Assembly (NCBI GenBank): GCA_015039365.1
Contig: WION01000013.1
Span: forward strand, 186,001 to 250,000
DNA from: Amanita rubescens
Lineage: Eukaryota; Basidiomycota; Agaricomycetes; Agaricales; Amanitaceae
Direction of reading: 5' to 3'
DNA: 64,000 bases
Positions 21,071 to 32,157 of this stretch are shown in pieces. Each line of letters starts with the position of its first letter. Within the stretch, counting starts at the first letter, position 1. The notes beneath the pieces are model-generated. The model saw only the letters and a program-made list of their open reading frames with translations. It did not search any database and had not been told where the DNA came from. A program made the translations under genes and the position numbers.

Positions 21071-21320
21071 ATTATGAAAAAAACCAGATCTTGTCGTATG
21101 GGTAAATCAGGCTGCGCGATGCCGGACGCTCAAGCCTAAGGATCTGTCCTTGAACATGGGTTGGGACATTGTGGAAAGAAAAGCATGATTTGGACTTGAT
21201 GGTTGAAAATGGGACTGTCGAGCACGTCTGTTACCACGGTGTCGCGACCCGATCTGAGTCACGTGAACAGGAGCGTCGTTAAATTTTGAAAGTCGTTCAG
21301 GTGTCGCGACTTTGCCAGCA

Positions 21321-24300
21321 ATGATACCACGGGCAGTTAGAAGACTCGAGACGACTTGGTTGACGTCTCGTCAGAGTCTTCCTAGACCCGACCGTCTCTA
21401 CTCTTCTCCTTCAAGACCTTCCAATGCTCCAGCTTTTGCTACAGCTCAGCTCACAAGACCTGATTTCCCTCCCTACATAGGAAATACCGTCCACGAGAAC
21501 TCAATAGAAGCCTTCCTTGCCACTCGTCAACCTTTCACCGTTCTACCTGCTCCCCTTCCCGTCGACAGGACTTCCCCTACAGATGAACTTCTCTACGGTC
21601 ATTCACCAACACAGGACCTCATCGCCGTCATGGATGCATGTCTTCACGACTCGTTCGATGTGCCTCGCGCAAGGGACATCTTTGAAAGGCTACGAACCTC
21701 AGACACCCACCACCTAGCTGATCCAAAATTGTACAATGCATTTCTAGAAGCTTATCTCAATATGGCGACATTTAAGGAACCCGGCGGCAGAGAGTATTGG
21801 GTCGAGTCCGCTTGGTCTCTTTACGAAGTCATGGAGAGCGGTGCAGAAAAGGTCGTTCCTGTTGCCTGGTACATACGCTATTATGCTACTCATGTGGTTG
21901 CGGTACGATTTTTTCTTCTTTCTGAATCCGAGCCTAAGATTTTGATGCCTTTTCCTATAGTTTCAACCCCCAATCCTCAACCCCTGCCCATAATGCGCAC
22001 CAACTGCCGCCTATTAATCTTCTCAAAAACATTATCAAAAGGAATATCGACGTCCAAGACGTCGTCGTGGACCGCGTCTTTGATTCTTCAGATCAAGCCG
22101 CCCAGGATTGTTCAATTGCTTTCACGTGCAGCTGTGGACCTCAACGAGTCCAACCTAGTTTTACGACTCGCTCAGGTCGCACAAATTGCAACGCATGCGC
22201 CCGACGCCCTTGAAAACGTTCCAGAAATCTTGCCTGTGCTGAAAGCCAAGGTTAGTCATTGTAAGCACTTTGACAAACGCTGACAGTTCATTTACAAAAG
22301 GTTTTGGAGGATGGCCAAGTTGAGCAAGAAGTTCCCTTCAATCTTGACAATCTCCGTCGACACCTGGGCCAAGTCAATTTGGCCCGCCGAGTCTTGCCAG
22401 AAGACTTGGTAGCCCGCCAAAAGCTCCTCGAAGAGTCCGTATACGAAGTTGCTGTAGAGCGGATGAAACATCAAGCAGACCTCTTCGCAGAGCTTGGAAT
22501 GGGCCACGGCGGTCTCATGCAGGCAGATTTGCGTCGCTGGATGTGGGACTGGCATCTTAAGCTCAAGGAGCGTCTCATAGATGAGATGAGGAAAATTTCC
22601 CGAGAAGAGCGATCAAGGTCAAATAGGAAGGTTTCTCCTGCAGTCCTCTTATCCCCCTATTTTCATCTCGTCCAGGCAAGCAGACTCTCCCTTATAACCA
22701 TACTGGAGATTATGCGACTGCAAGGTAGTGGCGGCGTACATGACGGTATGAAGGCAACCCGGGCGCTGATCCAAGTCGGTAGAGCGGTCGAAATCGAGTA
22801 CAAGGCACAAATGTGTCGGAAGAGCAAGATCCAGATACCTTCTTCACCGCGACGGAATGATGTGAAGTACTTCTCGAATATGGGTTATAGATTCCTGCAA
22901 GAGCGCCGTCTGGCGGCTGCAAAACACGTCATGGATGGTGAAGGATGGACCGCAGAATGGACGCAGGGTGTCCGTTCCAAGCTTGGCGGCATCCTGGTTG
23001 AATGCTTGATGGATGTGGCTCAGGTGACGCGATCGGTCCGTGATGAGGCGACTGGAGAATACATGTATGTCCATCTTTCTCCAGGTCGCTGTTATTGTGT
23101 TCCAACATATTGCACAGCTCCGAGAACCAACCCGCTTTCTACCATACATACGAGTACCAACGTGGACAAAAGCTCGGTGTTATTAGACTCAACCCTGCGG
23201 TAGCGGAGCGACTGTCTCGCGATAGTGTGCAGGAGACGATCCATCCTCGCCACCTTCCGATGATCGTCAAGCCAAAACAATGGGTAGCCCCTGACCATGG
23301 TGGGTATATCTACAACAAGAGTGAGTCCTCAACTTTGCGCTACTTGACATCCGCTTGAATGTCTTGCAGGCGGCGTCATGCGGTTCAAAGACTCGATCGA
23401 ACAACTCAGCTACCTCAAGCATGCATCAGCTCAGGGTAACATCGAACTCATCTATGCAGGCCTTGATGTTCTCGGCAGTACGCCCTGGAAGGTCAACCGC
23501 AAGGTGTTTGACGTTGTACTCCAGGTGTGGAATTCCGGCGAACGGATGGGCAAGCTTCCTCCTGCAATCTACGACCAACCCGAGCCGGAGGCTCCGGAAA
23601 ACTATGAGACTGATCTCAAAGCAAGGAGCATCTACCTTGCACGTGTGAAGGCACATAATCAAGAAAAGGCCAACAATCACTCTGACAGATGCAGTGTTAA
23701 CTACAGGGTGGAGATTGCCCGCTCGGTGGGTCTAGTCTTTTGCACTTGATATCTGCCCCTCTCTTATATATATCCCAGTTCCTCGGCGATGACTTCTACT
23801 TCCCTCACAATCTCGATTTCCGTGGACGTGCTTATCCCATCCCACCGCATCTCAATCACATTGGTGATGACCTCTGTCGCGGTCTTTTGCAGTTTGCGGA
23901 AGCAAAACCTCTCGGCGAGCGTGGTTTGCGGTGGCTCAAAATCCACCTTGCCAATTTGTATGGTTACGATAAAGGCAACTTTGACGAACGTGTCGAGTTT
24001 GTCGAAAAACATTTGGATGAAGTGTATGATAGTGCGACGAAGCCACTAGAGGTGTGTTGTTTACGCGCATGCAGATTATGATATGACTGACGGCAATCTC
24101 CAGGGCCGACGCTGGTGGTCCAAGGCCGACGACCCATGGCAATGTCTTGCTACATGCATGGATTTGCATGCAGCCCTTGAATCGGGCGACCCGCATTCGT
24201 ACATGTCCTCGCAGCCCTGTGCATCAAGACGGGACTTGTAACGGATTACAGCACTACGCCGCTCTAGGTGGTGATAAGAAAGGTGCAGCGCAAGTCAACC

Positions 24301-25757
24301 TCAGCGCCGCCGATCGACCGTCGGATGTGTATACCTATGTCGGGAACATGGTAGAACAAATGATCGCGGAAGACGTCAAAAATGGTGATGAGAGGGCTAT
24401 TATGCTGCAGGGTAAAGTTTCGCGAAAGGTTGTCAAGCAGACGGTCATGACGACTGTGTATGGTGTGACGTTTGTTGGGGCACGTGAACAAATCGAGAAA
24501 CAGTTGCACGACAAGAAAGAGTTCCCTGAAGAGGAATGCTGGAAGTTGTCCAACTACCTTGCCAAGAATGTGCTTCTTGCCATTCAGGATTTGTTCCGAG
24601 GAGCCAAGGGTATTCAAACTTGGTTGAATCTCTGCGCGAAACTTATTTCAAAGTCCATGCCGGCTGAGCGGATACCTGAGGCCATGGCGGAGTATCAAGC
24701 GAAGGGGGTCCGTCGCGGGAAAACCACGGCGCTGCCTAATGGCAGGTTGAGAAAGGAGCAGATGACGTCGGTCGTTTGGACGACTCCCCTCGGGTTGCCC
24801 ATTGTACAGCCGTACCGGAAGTGCTCGAGGAAGCAGGTTGCGACTGCGATTCAAACTGTCTACATCTCTGACCCTAATAACCCTGCTGAAGGTAAGTTGA
24901 TTTTTCTTTTATGTGACCGCAGCTAATTCGCGTAGTCAATTCTATGAAACAGGCGTCGGCCTTCCCGCCCAACTTTATCCACAGTCTTGATGCCACTCAT
25001 ATGATGCTTACTGCTCTCAAGTGTCATGTAAGAGCGCGTCCCATATCTCCATTCAAACTGCTTATGTTTGATTTATAGGCGCTTGGCTTGACGTTTGCTT
25101 CTGTGCACGACTCTTATTGGACGCACGCGTCAACGATAGATCAAATGTCGGAAGTTATTCGCGAGACTTTTATAGCTCTGCATTCCTCCGACGTTCTGGC
25201 TAAACTTCGCCAAGAGGTGTGTAGTAATAAGCTCTGCTAGACGTTCTCTAGGTTCTTACATCTTCGTTCAGTTTGTTGAGCGGTACAAAGACTACAAAAT
25301 ACCGTTGCTCCACCTTACCACGGGACAGACGATTAAACAACTGCGTGATGCCGGTGTGCAGATCGAGCTGACAGCTGAAAGAGCAAAGGTTATACGTTGT
25401 ACTGCTCTAAACCCTCTGCTCAAGATCGTAGACCAAGACCCAGCAGCAAAGTCCACAGCCAACGAGAGTCAGGCTGAGAACGAGGATGTCCAAGATGTGG
25501 TTGCTCAGAGTGAAGATGAATCTGCAACCACCTCGGAAAATTGGGAGAGCGAAAGCTTCGATGAAGAGATGGAAGCCGCGCTTGAGGGAATGGATACACG
25601 TCTGGCAAATATTGTGAAGAAGAAAGCACAAGCGGAAAGAGAGTCCGTTGGTCTCCGCGACAAGTTTGTTGACCTGGTCGACCTCCTTCCAGCTCTTCCG
25701 CAAAAGGGCGACTTCCTGGTGGAAGACATCAAATCGTCGCCCTATTTCTTCTCATAG
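21321..25757 (+). CDS. RPO41: Mitochondrial DNA-directed RNA polymerase
   Basis: Single-subunit, T7-like polymerase that transcribes mitochondrial DNA. The ATG at 21321 begins a basic, Arg-rich presequence ([13 protein letters not shown]). The N-terminal extension shows [18 protein letters not shown] and [11 protein letters not shown]. The polymerase core shows [20 protein letters not shown], then [18 protein letters not shown] with the first catalytic Asp, [17 protein letters not shown] (motif B Lys and Tyr), and VHDSYWTHA with the second catalytic Asp. It ends YFFS at TAG 25755-25757, with an acidic region before the end. Introns are short. The frame slips by one base near 21867, 22106 and 24218, each inside strongly conserved sequence; these look like sequence errors more than decay, since everything around them is intact. 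The neighbours are two mitochondrial ATP synthase genes. Confidence 0.93.
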
Positions 25758-25997
25758 CGCGCTGGTTCTGCCCCTTCTCCGTCGTCCATTGATTCTATTT
25801 ATGTTTTATGTTTATATTCGTCGTTCCCCAGCTCATCGTACCTGCACCACAGTACCCTGCATCTAATTGATAATTTACAATGTATCCTTATATCACGTAG
25901 TCAGCTCACGCTCAGTAACTTAGATGACAATCATCCAAAATAGAATGGGCGTTGATAATAATATTAAATGTTCGCGCAATCTAGGTAAGACACAATT

Positions 25998-26558
25998 CTA
26001 GTGGTGGTGTGCCTCTGGCTTGGGGATATCCTGCTCGAGGAAGGCAAGGTATTCGTCCGCTCCGCCCGTACCTGCCTCTACGGACTCCTGCGAGACAGCT
26101 TTCTGTGCTACTGTGGGCTCGGTTGCATCGTACTCGGCGAGCTCTGAAGCAAGGTCGACGGGGAGTACAGGAGCCTTTGGTGCGGGAGGGAGAGAGTAGC
26201 TTTTCACGACGCCAACATGTGCATCCTTGGCCTACCCAACAAAAGACATTCAGATTGACCGCGGAGTGAGTTGAGGGTACTTACAACAGGTGCAGGTTTG
26301 TAAGCTTTTATTTCTCTGAGGTAGAGGTCCTGAACGATATCTGCGGGTATATTCGGAACGTGGTCAATGATTTGCTAGGTTGTTGTGACGCACCTTTGCG
26401 CGATACGGCGGACGATGAAAAGTTGCGGATGCGCGAAACTTGACGAGCCTGTATTATTTTTTTTTGGGTGCGTGTTAGGATGGCAGGTCGTTGGCGAATG
26501 AAGGAAGGAGGGTGGGTTGACATACCGCGTTTGTAGCCTGCCTGAGGATTGTTGACAT
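25998..26558 (-). CDS. ATP14: Mitochondrial F1Fo-ATP synthase subunit h
   Basis: Small peripheral-stalk subunit of the mitochondrial ATP synthase. The ATG at 26556-26558 opens a basic targeting sequence (MSTILRQATNA, then ARQVSRIRNFSSSAVSRK). Next come DIVQDLYLREIKAYKPAPV, AKDAHVGVVKSYSLPPAPK and DLASELAEYDA, ending GADEYLAFLEQD and a His-rich tail at 25998. Three short introns separate these pieces. The D-I-V-Q-x-L-Y-L-R/K-E and SYSLPPAPKAP blocks are typical of fungal subunit h. It is transcribed away from the ATPase inhibitor gene across a 94 bp gap and converges on RPO41. Confidence 0.85.
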
Positions 26559-26652
26559 GGTGTGCAAAACCGGGAAATATGCGTGACGGGTGTGACAATT
26601 CGGCAACGTTGGGACGGCAGCGGCCAACTTCAACCACACACCATACCGAACT
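26559..26652. promoter_or_regulatory. Bidirectional promoter gap between ATP14 and IF1
   Basis: Only 94 bp separate the divergent start codons of ATP synthase subunit h and its inhibitor. Core promoters and 5' leaders of both must lie within this gap or within the coding sequences. No specific binding site was identified with confidence. Confidence 0.5.
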
Positions 26653-27151
26653 ATGCTCGCTCGTATCACCGTTGCAAGGCGCATTCCCCAAATGCTTTCT
26701 GTTCGCTACAATAGCGGGATAAGTGATCCTCCCGCTGGCTCTGTAGCATCGTCAAAGGGTTTCAGGTTAGTTGACACGTCTATTCCGTGTATGCGTTCGG
26801 GTTTGAACGGTGATTAATTGCAGTAAGAAAGAGAAGGCTCATGAAGGTGGATTTGTGACTTTGCTTTTCGCTTGAACAAGGAGTTTTGACGTAAACGTGT
26901 AGACGAGTACATTCATCGTCAAGAGATAGACCAGCTTATCCAGATGAAGAAAGAGGTGTGTTGTTGTGCTATTCTACGCTTTTGAACCTATTCTCATTTT
27001 AATTATTAAATTAATCAGATTGAACAGAAACAGAAGGAATTGGTGGGTAATTTAGTATGTCGCACATCTACCGTACTCATCATATCGGTTGGTACAGAGC
27101 GATCTTCAGAAGGAGCACGAAGAGCTTCTTAAGAACAATGCCAAGCCGTAA
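26653..27151 (+). CDS. INH1: Mitochondrial ATPase inhibitor (IF1-type)
   Basis: Small mitochondrial protein that blocks ATP hydrolysis by the F1 part of ATP synthase when the proton gradient fails. The ATG at 26653 begins a presequence (MLARITVARRIPQMLSVRY). The mature part reads GFSKKEKAHE, then DEYIHRQEIDQLIQMKKE, IEQKQKEL and SDLQKEHEELLKNNAKP, ending at TAA 27149-27151. The charged coiled-coil C-terminus is typical. Four introns are used, the last exons being short. It faces ATP14 head to head. Confidence 0.83.
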
Positions 27152-27334
27152 ATATGGCTCTTTTGAAATGACCATATCTAGTTTCTTCGTCGTACTACGT
27201 TGACAAAATGAATACAAACCATTAGTTGATACTTTCGCAATGCAATGACTATTCTCAACTCTTTTCGTCGACCGTCGAATGCGAAAGCCAGCCATAGTGG
27301 CTACTTGACCTGATTAGGAAGTACTAACCTCGTC

Positions 27335-29124
27335 ATGCAAGTGTCACATACGTCCTGCACGATCGATAGCGACATCCTCCCGTGCATTTTTGAGGTCCAA
27401 CGCGATAATTATGATGTCCTGTACAAATGCTCGCTTGTCTGTAAGGAATTCAACGCTATCGCTTCGCGACTGCTGTATCGCCGCGTCGTGTTCTCTCCTC
27501 CATTTCAACCAGTCCTGAATCTGAGAGACAGAGGTACACCAACCGTAAGTGTGTCGTTCATGTTCATTACCGCCAAGATGGCAATTGAATCAACCCGCTC
27601 GCTGCTGTCACCAAAAAAGGAACCGTCTCAATTTACGTCCGCATGTCTTCCGCAATATGCACCGTTGGTGGAAGAACTGAGAATCAGCGGTGAATTAATT
27701 GCCATTGCCGCCTCTCAAAGTGTCCAATTTTACCATCTACGGTTTCAGGCTTCCTATCCCCACGTCCACCTCCGTTGAATACGTTTTCGACGACGTTGCT
27801 GAATGCCATTCGAACTTTTCATCGTCTGCGCGTCGCGTGTTTCACGCCCAAGATATACCACGGGGAAACATTCACGCCGACGTTGGAAACTCTAAAAGAT
27901 ACGCCAACATTGAAAGATCTCTCGATCAACTCTTCCTGTATGGATGCGCCCAGGGCGCCCCTTATAACGCAGATTCGTGACCTGACAAGGTTGGAATTGC
28001 GTGACCCAACGAGAGCCATTCTTGAACTTCTGCCAGACTGGCTCAATCACCTCTCTGAAACACTGAAAGAACTACATCTTAAAGTGAATCTGCATCTTCT
28101 TTATCGATACCTGCCCGAAGGGGGGGAGCGAAAAATGCTGACATTTACGCGTCTCAGGATAATTGCGGTTCAATCACACCTGGAGTTCTAAAAGCATTCG
28201 TTTTTCCGCCATTGCAAAGCAATATTCGCGCTCTGAGTTTGGGCCTATCTTATTCCTTGACACACGATGATACATTCCAATTCCTAAATAACTTTCCCCA
28301 ATTGGAAGAATTAGAGCTTCGTTATTATTGGGTCAGTGCCATGTTCACGTCAAGCTCGTTCTTCTCTCACGAGGAAGGGAAAAAAAATAGCAATTGAGGG
28401 AACCTAGTTTCTCCCTTTCGTTGAGCCGGCTCCGCAAATTCACCGTATTGCACGCTAGAAGCCAGGTTGGACAGGAGGTCCTGGGCATCTGCAAGTGGAT
28501 GCGAAAAGTCATTTCCTCTTCGCCAATCGAGGATCTGCGCGTCGCGTGCGATCGTGATGATGACAGTGCAAACACCGGAGCAAATATCAGCTTCGACAGC
28601 ATCGTTGACCATCTTTCCAAGAAGCACGCGAAGACGTTGCGCTTCCTCGATCTCAGATCGTCATTCGTTGGAGTAACCGGCCTCGAGGCATTTTTCTCGT
28701 CGTGTGCGCGTTTGGAACAGTTTCACGTAGCTGCAGGGAAGGATGCACTTGTGAGCCCTTCACGGCAGCTCCCGTATTCTCGGAATCTGAATCCCAGCGG
28801 AATCCGTTTCCTAGGCAATTTTTGAACGTCTTTACGGGGACTTGAAACATCTCCGTGTGGCAGGTTTCGAACTGCGAAACGTAAATAGAAGAAAGTGCCA
28901 AATTGATCGAGAAAGGGTCCGGGAACTAATGCGAAACGGTCCTAGCACTTTTAGGGAGCTGACAATAAATGGAACGATATGGAAGGTGCGTATATTTACC
29001 GAAGTGAAATTTGGCTATATCTGTACGGTCTTGACAGGGATTTTGCATCGCCGAGCAAGGCGGAGACGTCGAATTCGTAGTGGATACATGTGCACCCGTC
29101 AAATTTCCTTGGGAAAGAGAATGA
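27335..29124 (+). CDS. F-box protein with leucine-rich region
   Basis: The start at 27335 gives an F-box-like N-terminus (DSDILPCIFEV, LYKCSLVCKEFNAIASRLLY), expected to bind Skp1 and recruit substrates to an SCF ubiquitin ligase. Further exons in shifting frames carry LRR-like text: APLVEELRISG, TLKDLSINSS, LTRLELRDPTR, LKELHLKVNL, LEELELRYYW and KTLRFLDLRSS. The likely C-terminal exon ends VDTCAPVKFPWERE at TGA 29122-29124. Exon borders between 27540 and 29000 are uncertain and some frame changes may be sequence errors. Mushroom genomes carry large families of such genes; the target is unknown. Confidence 0.65.
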
Positions 29125-29744
29125 ATCATAGAACATGGTACATGTCGCGCACCTTTGCGACAAAACTAGTAGACAACCGTGCCCGCGTATGGTATCTCGA
29201 CCTCTACTGAGAACCCGAAACGCGCTCCGCCTGTTGCTGATCTTCAGAACCACTCCCGAGTTTCAGTTCTTCATTAGCCAAACGAAGTCTAATTCGTTGA
29301 TCAACACTACTGATCGACGAGATAAGAAATAAAATGATTTCTCTTCCCAAGCATGCGCAGCATCCTTTCTCTCTAAGCCTGCGTCATACTTTTCCAGTTG
29401 GCTATTCCGGATAGCGTCTGTGATGGTCGTTTCAGTTTCCTTTTTGCGCCGCGTCAGGTCAGGGTTTGAATGGAACGTACGCCATCGCTGTTGACCGCCA
29501 TGTCTTAAGTTGGGTGAAGGCTCATATGCTAGAACCCCGAAAGCTCCCAGGACGGGCCATTTATACACTGCAATTATAACACGACTGTGTCCCATAGGAT
29601 TAAGGCAGAAACTGGTAACTAGTTAAGGAAAGTTCCAGAAACCGGCGGAAACGAGTTGTTAGGAAAAAACTATACTAGTAGAATTATAACCTCGTTTTCG
29701 GGGTACGAGTTTACTTAGCAAGTCCATTATTGTCACGGTGTTGT
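29125..29744. other. Region between F-box and P450 genes
   Basis: A 110-codon minus-strand frame (29263-29595, starting MGHSRVIIAVYKWPVLG) has a real ATG but no known relative. It may be a small unknown gene. Otherwise nothing was recognised in this interval. Confidence 0.3.
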
Positions 29745-31920
29745 TCAGTTGCTCCACTGCGCGGAGGATTGGAGGTATAGCCTATACGCCTTTTCGTTGC
29801 GAGGCTCTATCGTGCATGGAAAAGGCTTGCAATGACTAAAAGTAATAAGTAGTGAAATCTGAATGAGAATACGCGAATACTGACCGCACAAAACCGGTCG
29901 CGAAGCTAACTGGGGGGACAATTATTTTACCGTCGTCGTTCACTACTGGCGCAATTCGAAATAGGGCCACTATATGCGAGATGACAATCCACATTCCGGA
30001 GTCGGCAAAGTGCCGTCCAGGACAAATACTGCAAATCATGGATTAAACATTTGCTTAGCTAGTTCAATGGATCTTACCGGCGACCAAAGCCAAAAACGAC
30101 ATCCTTTGGATTAGGCAAGTCGTTATCGATCAAATACCGGTCCGGATTGAATTCATTTGGCTGCGGACAATCATGGAGGATCGCGCTGCCGCAAAAGCTT
30201 AATGTTATATTTGCTAACCGTCTTTACTCCGCACATACTGGATATTTGCCAGTACATTGCTTCCTTTCGGAATAAAATAGCCTCCGTAGAAATCATCTTC
30301 CATTAGCCGATGGGGAAGGCCCAACGGCACAGGAGGGTTCCAGCTAAACCTGAGTGAGTTAATGCGACCACGTCTCGACTCCATCTTACCGCAAAACTTC
30401 GTTAAAAATGCACTCGAGGTAACTTAAAGACGCTCTATCTTCTAGGTCTGGGAGCCGTTCAGTCCCCACTACTCGATCCATTTCTTCTTGTGCTTTGACT
30501 AGTATATGCGGCTGCCTGGTCATTGCTAGCATGAAAGTTTCGAGCACGGCAACAGTCTATAGATTTGTTAATTAGTAGGATGCGAATAAGTTCTGCAATT
30601 ACCGTCTCTGCAGCAGCTAGGGGCCGTAAATCAGCCTGGCCACGGCACAACTCGATTGACTCACCAGCATAAAGGGTGCCAGCCGACCCTTTGATATCAT
30701 ACTCGTCTTCTAGGTCAACCTTACCATCTGGCTTGCGGTGAGCTTCTAAAAGCGTAGAGGTATAGGACGGCACTGCGTGCCCGGTCCTCTGTCTGCGCGT
30801 CAGACCTATCCGAGGCTGTAGCCACATCCGACCTTACCAAATCTTCTTTTACTAGCTCAAAAGGTACGTCCATCATCTTTTCAACTGCTTTTCTCGCTTC
30901 CAATGCTCTGCGCTTGAAACCGGCAAAAGGTGCCCACGTCGGAATGTGTCTTTACGTACGATAAGCTGCCTTCCGCATAATAAGCATTGACGGGCGATTA
31001 GGTTACCTGATAATTGGAAAATAATCGACCAAAGTGGCAGCCGGGGAACCTGACTCGACTGTCAATGTTCCCGCCCGTTCCGCTTGCCAGACGATGTCAA
31101 CGTCGAAAAATAGTGCATGACGACGGAATGAATTGGCATACCTAAAAGGACAAAAGGATCTTCTACGGATGTGATCTCTCGGCCGTACGTTATCTTGAGA
31201 ATCGTTGCAGCGGCGAACCTTTTGGCTAATTAAAAAATCGCTGAATATCGCCTGAGCTTACTTGCCTTCTGAAATGCTGGATGAATAATTTCGGCTCCTG
31301 CATAAAGCCGCCCACGAGAGTAAAGGTTTCTTTCACTTGCAACGGCTGCAGACGTGCGGTAGCTCGTTGGTTGAACGTCAAGTTCACGAACCGACGATGC
31401 TTCCGGAACCGCGGACCACTACCGAATAATAAATTCGATCTCAAGCGCTGGCCTACTGGTCAAATAAGCACTCACTATCGCACATGCGTCGACGCGCTCG
31501 CCCAGCCCATTCTGTCGTAAGCGGATCAGTGGATGATGTCAAAAACGCTCTGTTAGCTAGACGCACAATTCTGAAAATAGGACGAAGCGCGGGCGGTCTG
31601 AATAGATGGCCCCGCGCTGTTCCAGAATCTCTCGGGCAGCTCGTAAGCTGTTGAGGATGAGGACAGGTTGTTGAAATAGACGAATATAGACCAAGTCGCC
31701 TGCATTTCTTGTTAGATATAAAAGGATCTGCCGGAAGCAATGTACCGTAATGGAAACCCCATTCCGCGAAACGCTCTTCTGGGCGTTCTACGGGAACGTC
31801 GAGAACATTTCCGAGAAGAGGCAGAGGCCTTGGACCTGGCGGGTATTTGAAACGCGGAGACAAGTAGAGCCGAAGGATGATAAGTAGAAAGGCGGGAAGA
31901 AGGAGGAGGGAAAAAGACAT
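29745..31920 (-). CDS. Cytochrome P450 monooxygenase
   Basis: Membrane-anchored P450. The ATG at 31918-31920 gives an N-terminal anchor (LLLLPAFLLIILRLYL), then the proline hinge PPGPRPLPLLGN. The I-helix reads GSAGTLYAAAAETTVAVLET, assembled through a 14 nt micro-exon that encodes the AAET core. The K-helix region reads LSYLECIFNEVLR (normal E-x-x-R). Then come PHRLMEDDFYGGYFIPKGS, QPNEFNPDRYL and the heme loop FGFGRR/ICPGRHFADS, split by an intron exactly before the Cys-bearing exon. The C-terminus continues through another intron to a TGA at 29745-29747. The style matches the expanded P450 families of Agaricomycetes; substrate unknown. Confidence 0.88.
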
Positions 31921-32124
31921 TTCTCAGAAACGGGAGAAGAAAAAGAGGGTGGAGAGGAATAAAAAGGGCATCGGAGATTACGAGAGGTTTAAAAGAGGCG
32001 GGATGACAGAACCAGGAACGGTGCAGTCAAACAATGCGGCCCGAAAGCGAATCCCACCTGTCATTGACTACTTAGATCGCGTACTTACTGAGGTGACTCG
32101 CTCATGCCGATCATCAATGCGCGT

Positions 32125-32139
32125 GTCACTGTGACGTCA
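32125..32139. promoter_or_regulatory. GTCAC-T-GTGAC and TGACGTCA elements before SET gene A
   Basis: The interrupted palindrome GTCACTGTGAC (32125-32135) overlaps a perfect TGACGTCA (32132-32139), 20-33 bp before the start codon of SET gene A. GTCACCGTGAC occurs 60 bp before genes D (37311-37321) and E (40956-40966), and a GTCAC half-site before B (33856) and C (35591). TGACGTCA is the known bZIP/CREB-type site; binding here is inferred. Confidence 0.45.
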
Positions 32140-32157
32140 CAAAGACTGCCACAAACT

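Noticed and set aside
21867..24218. Programmed +1 frameshifting in RPO41
   Set aside because: Sites share no slippery heptamer, similar breaks occur in other genes and in A-runs, and single-base assembly errors explain them more simply.
32104..32157. Upstream in-frame ATG giving SET copy A an 18-residue longer N-terminus
   Set aside because: The paralogues begin at MESWMKRGF, and the upstream part contains the promoter palindrome.
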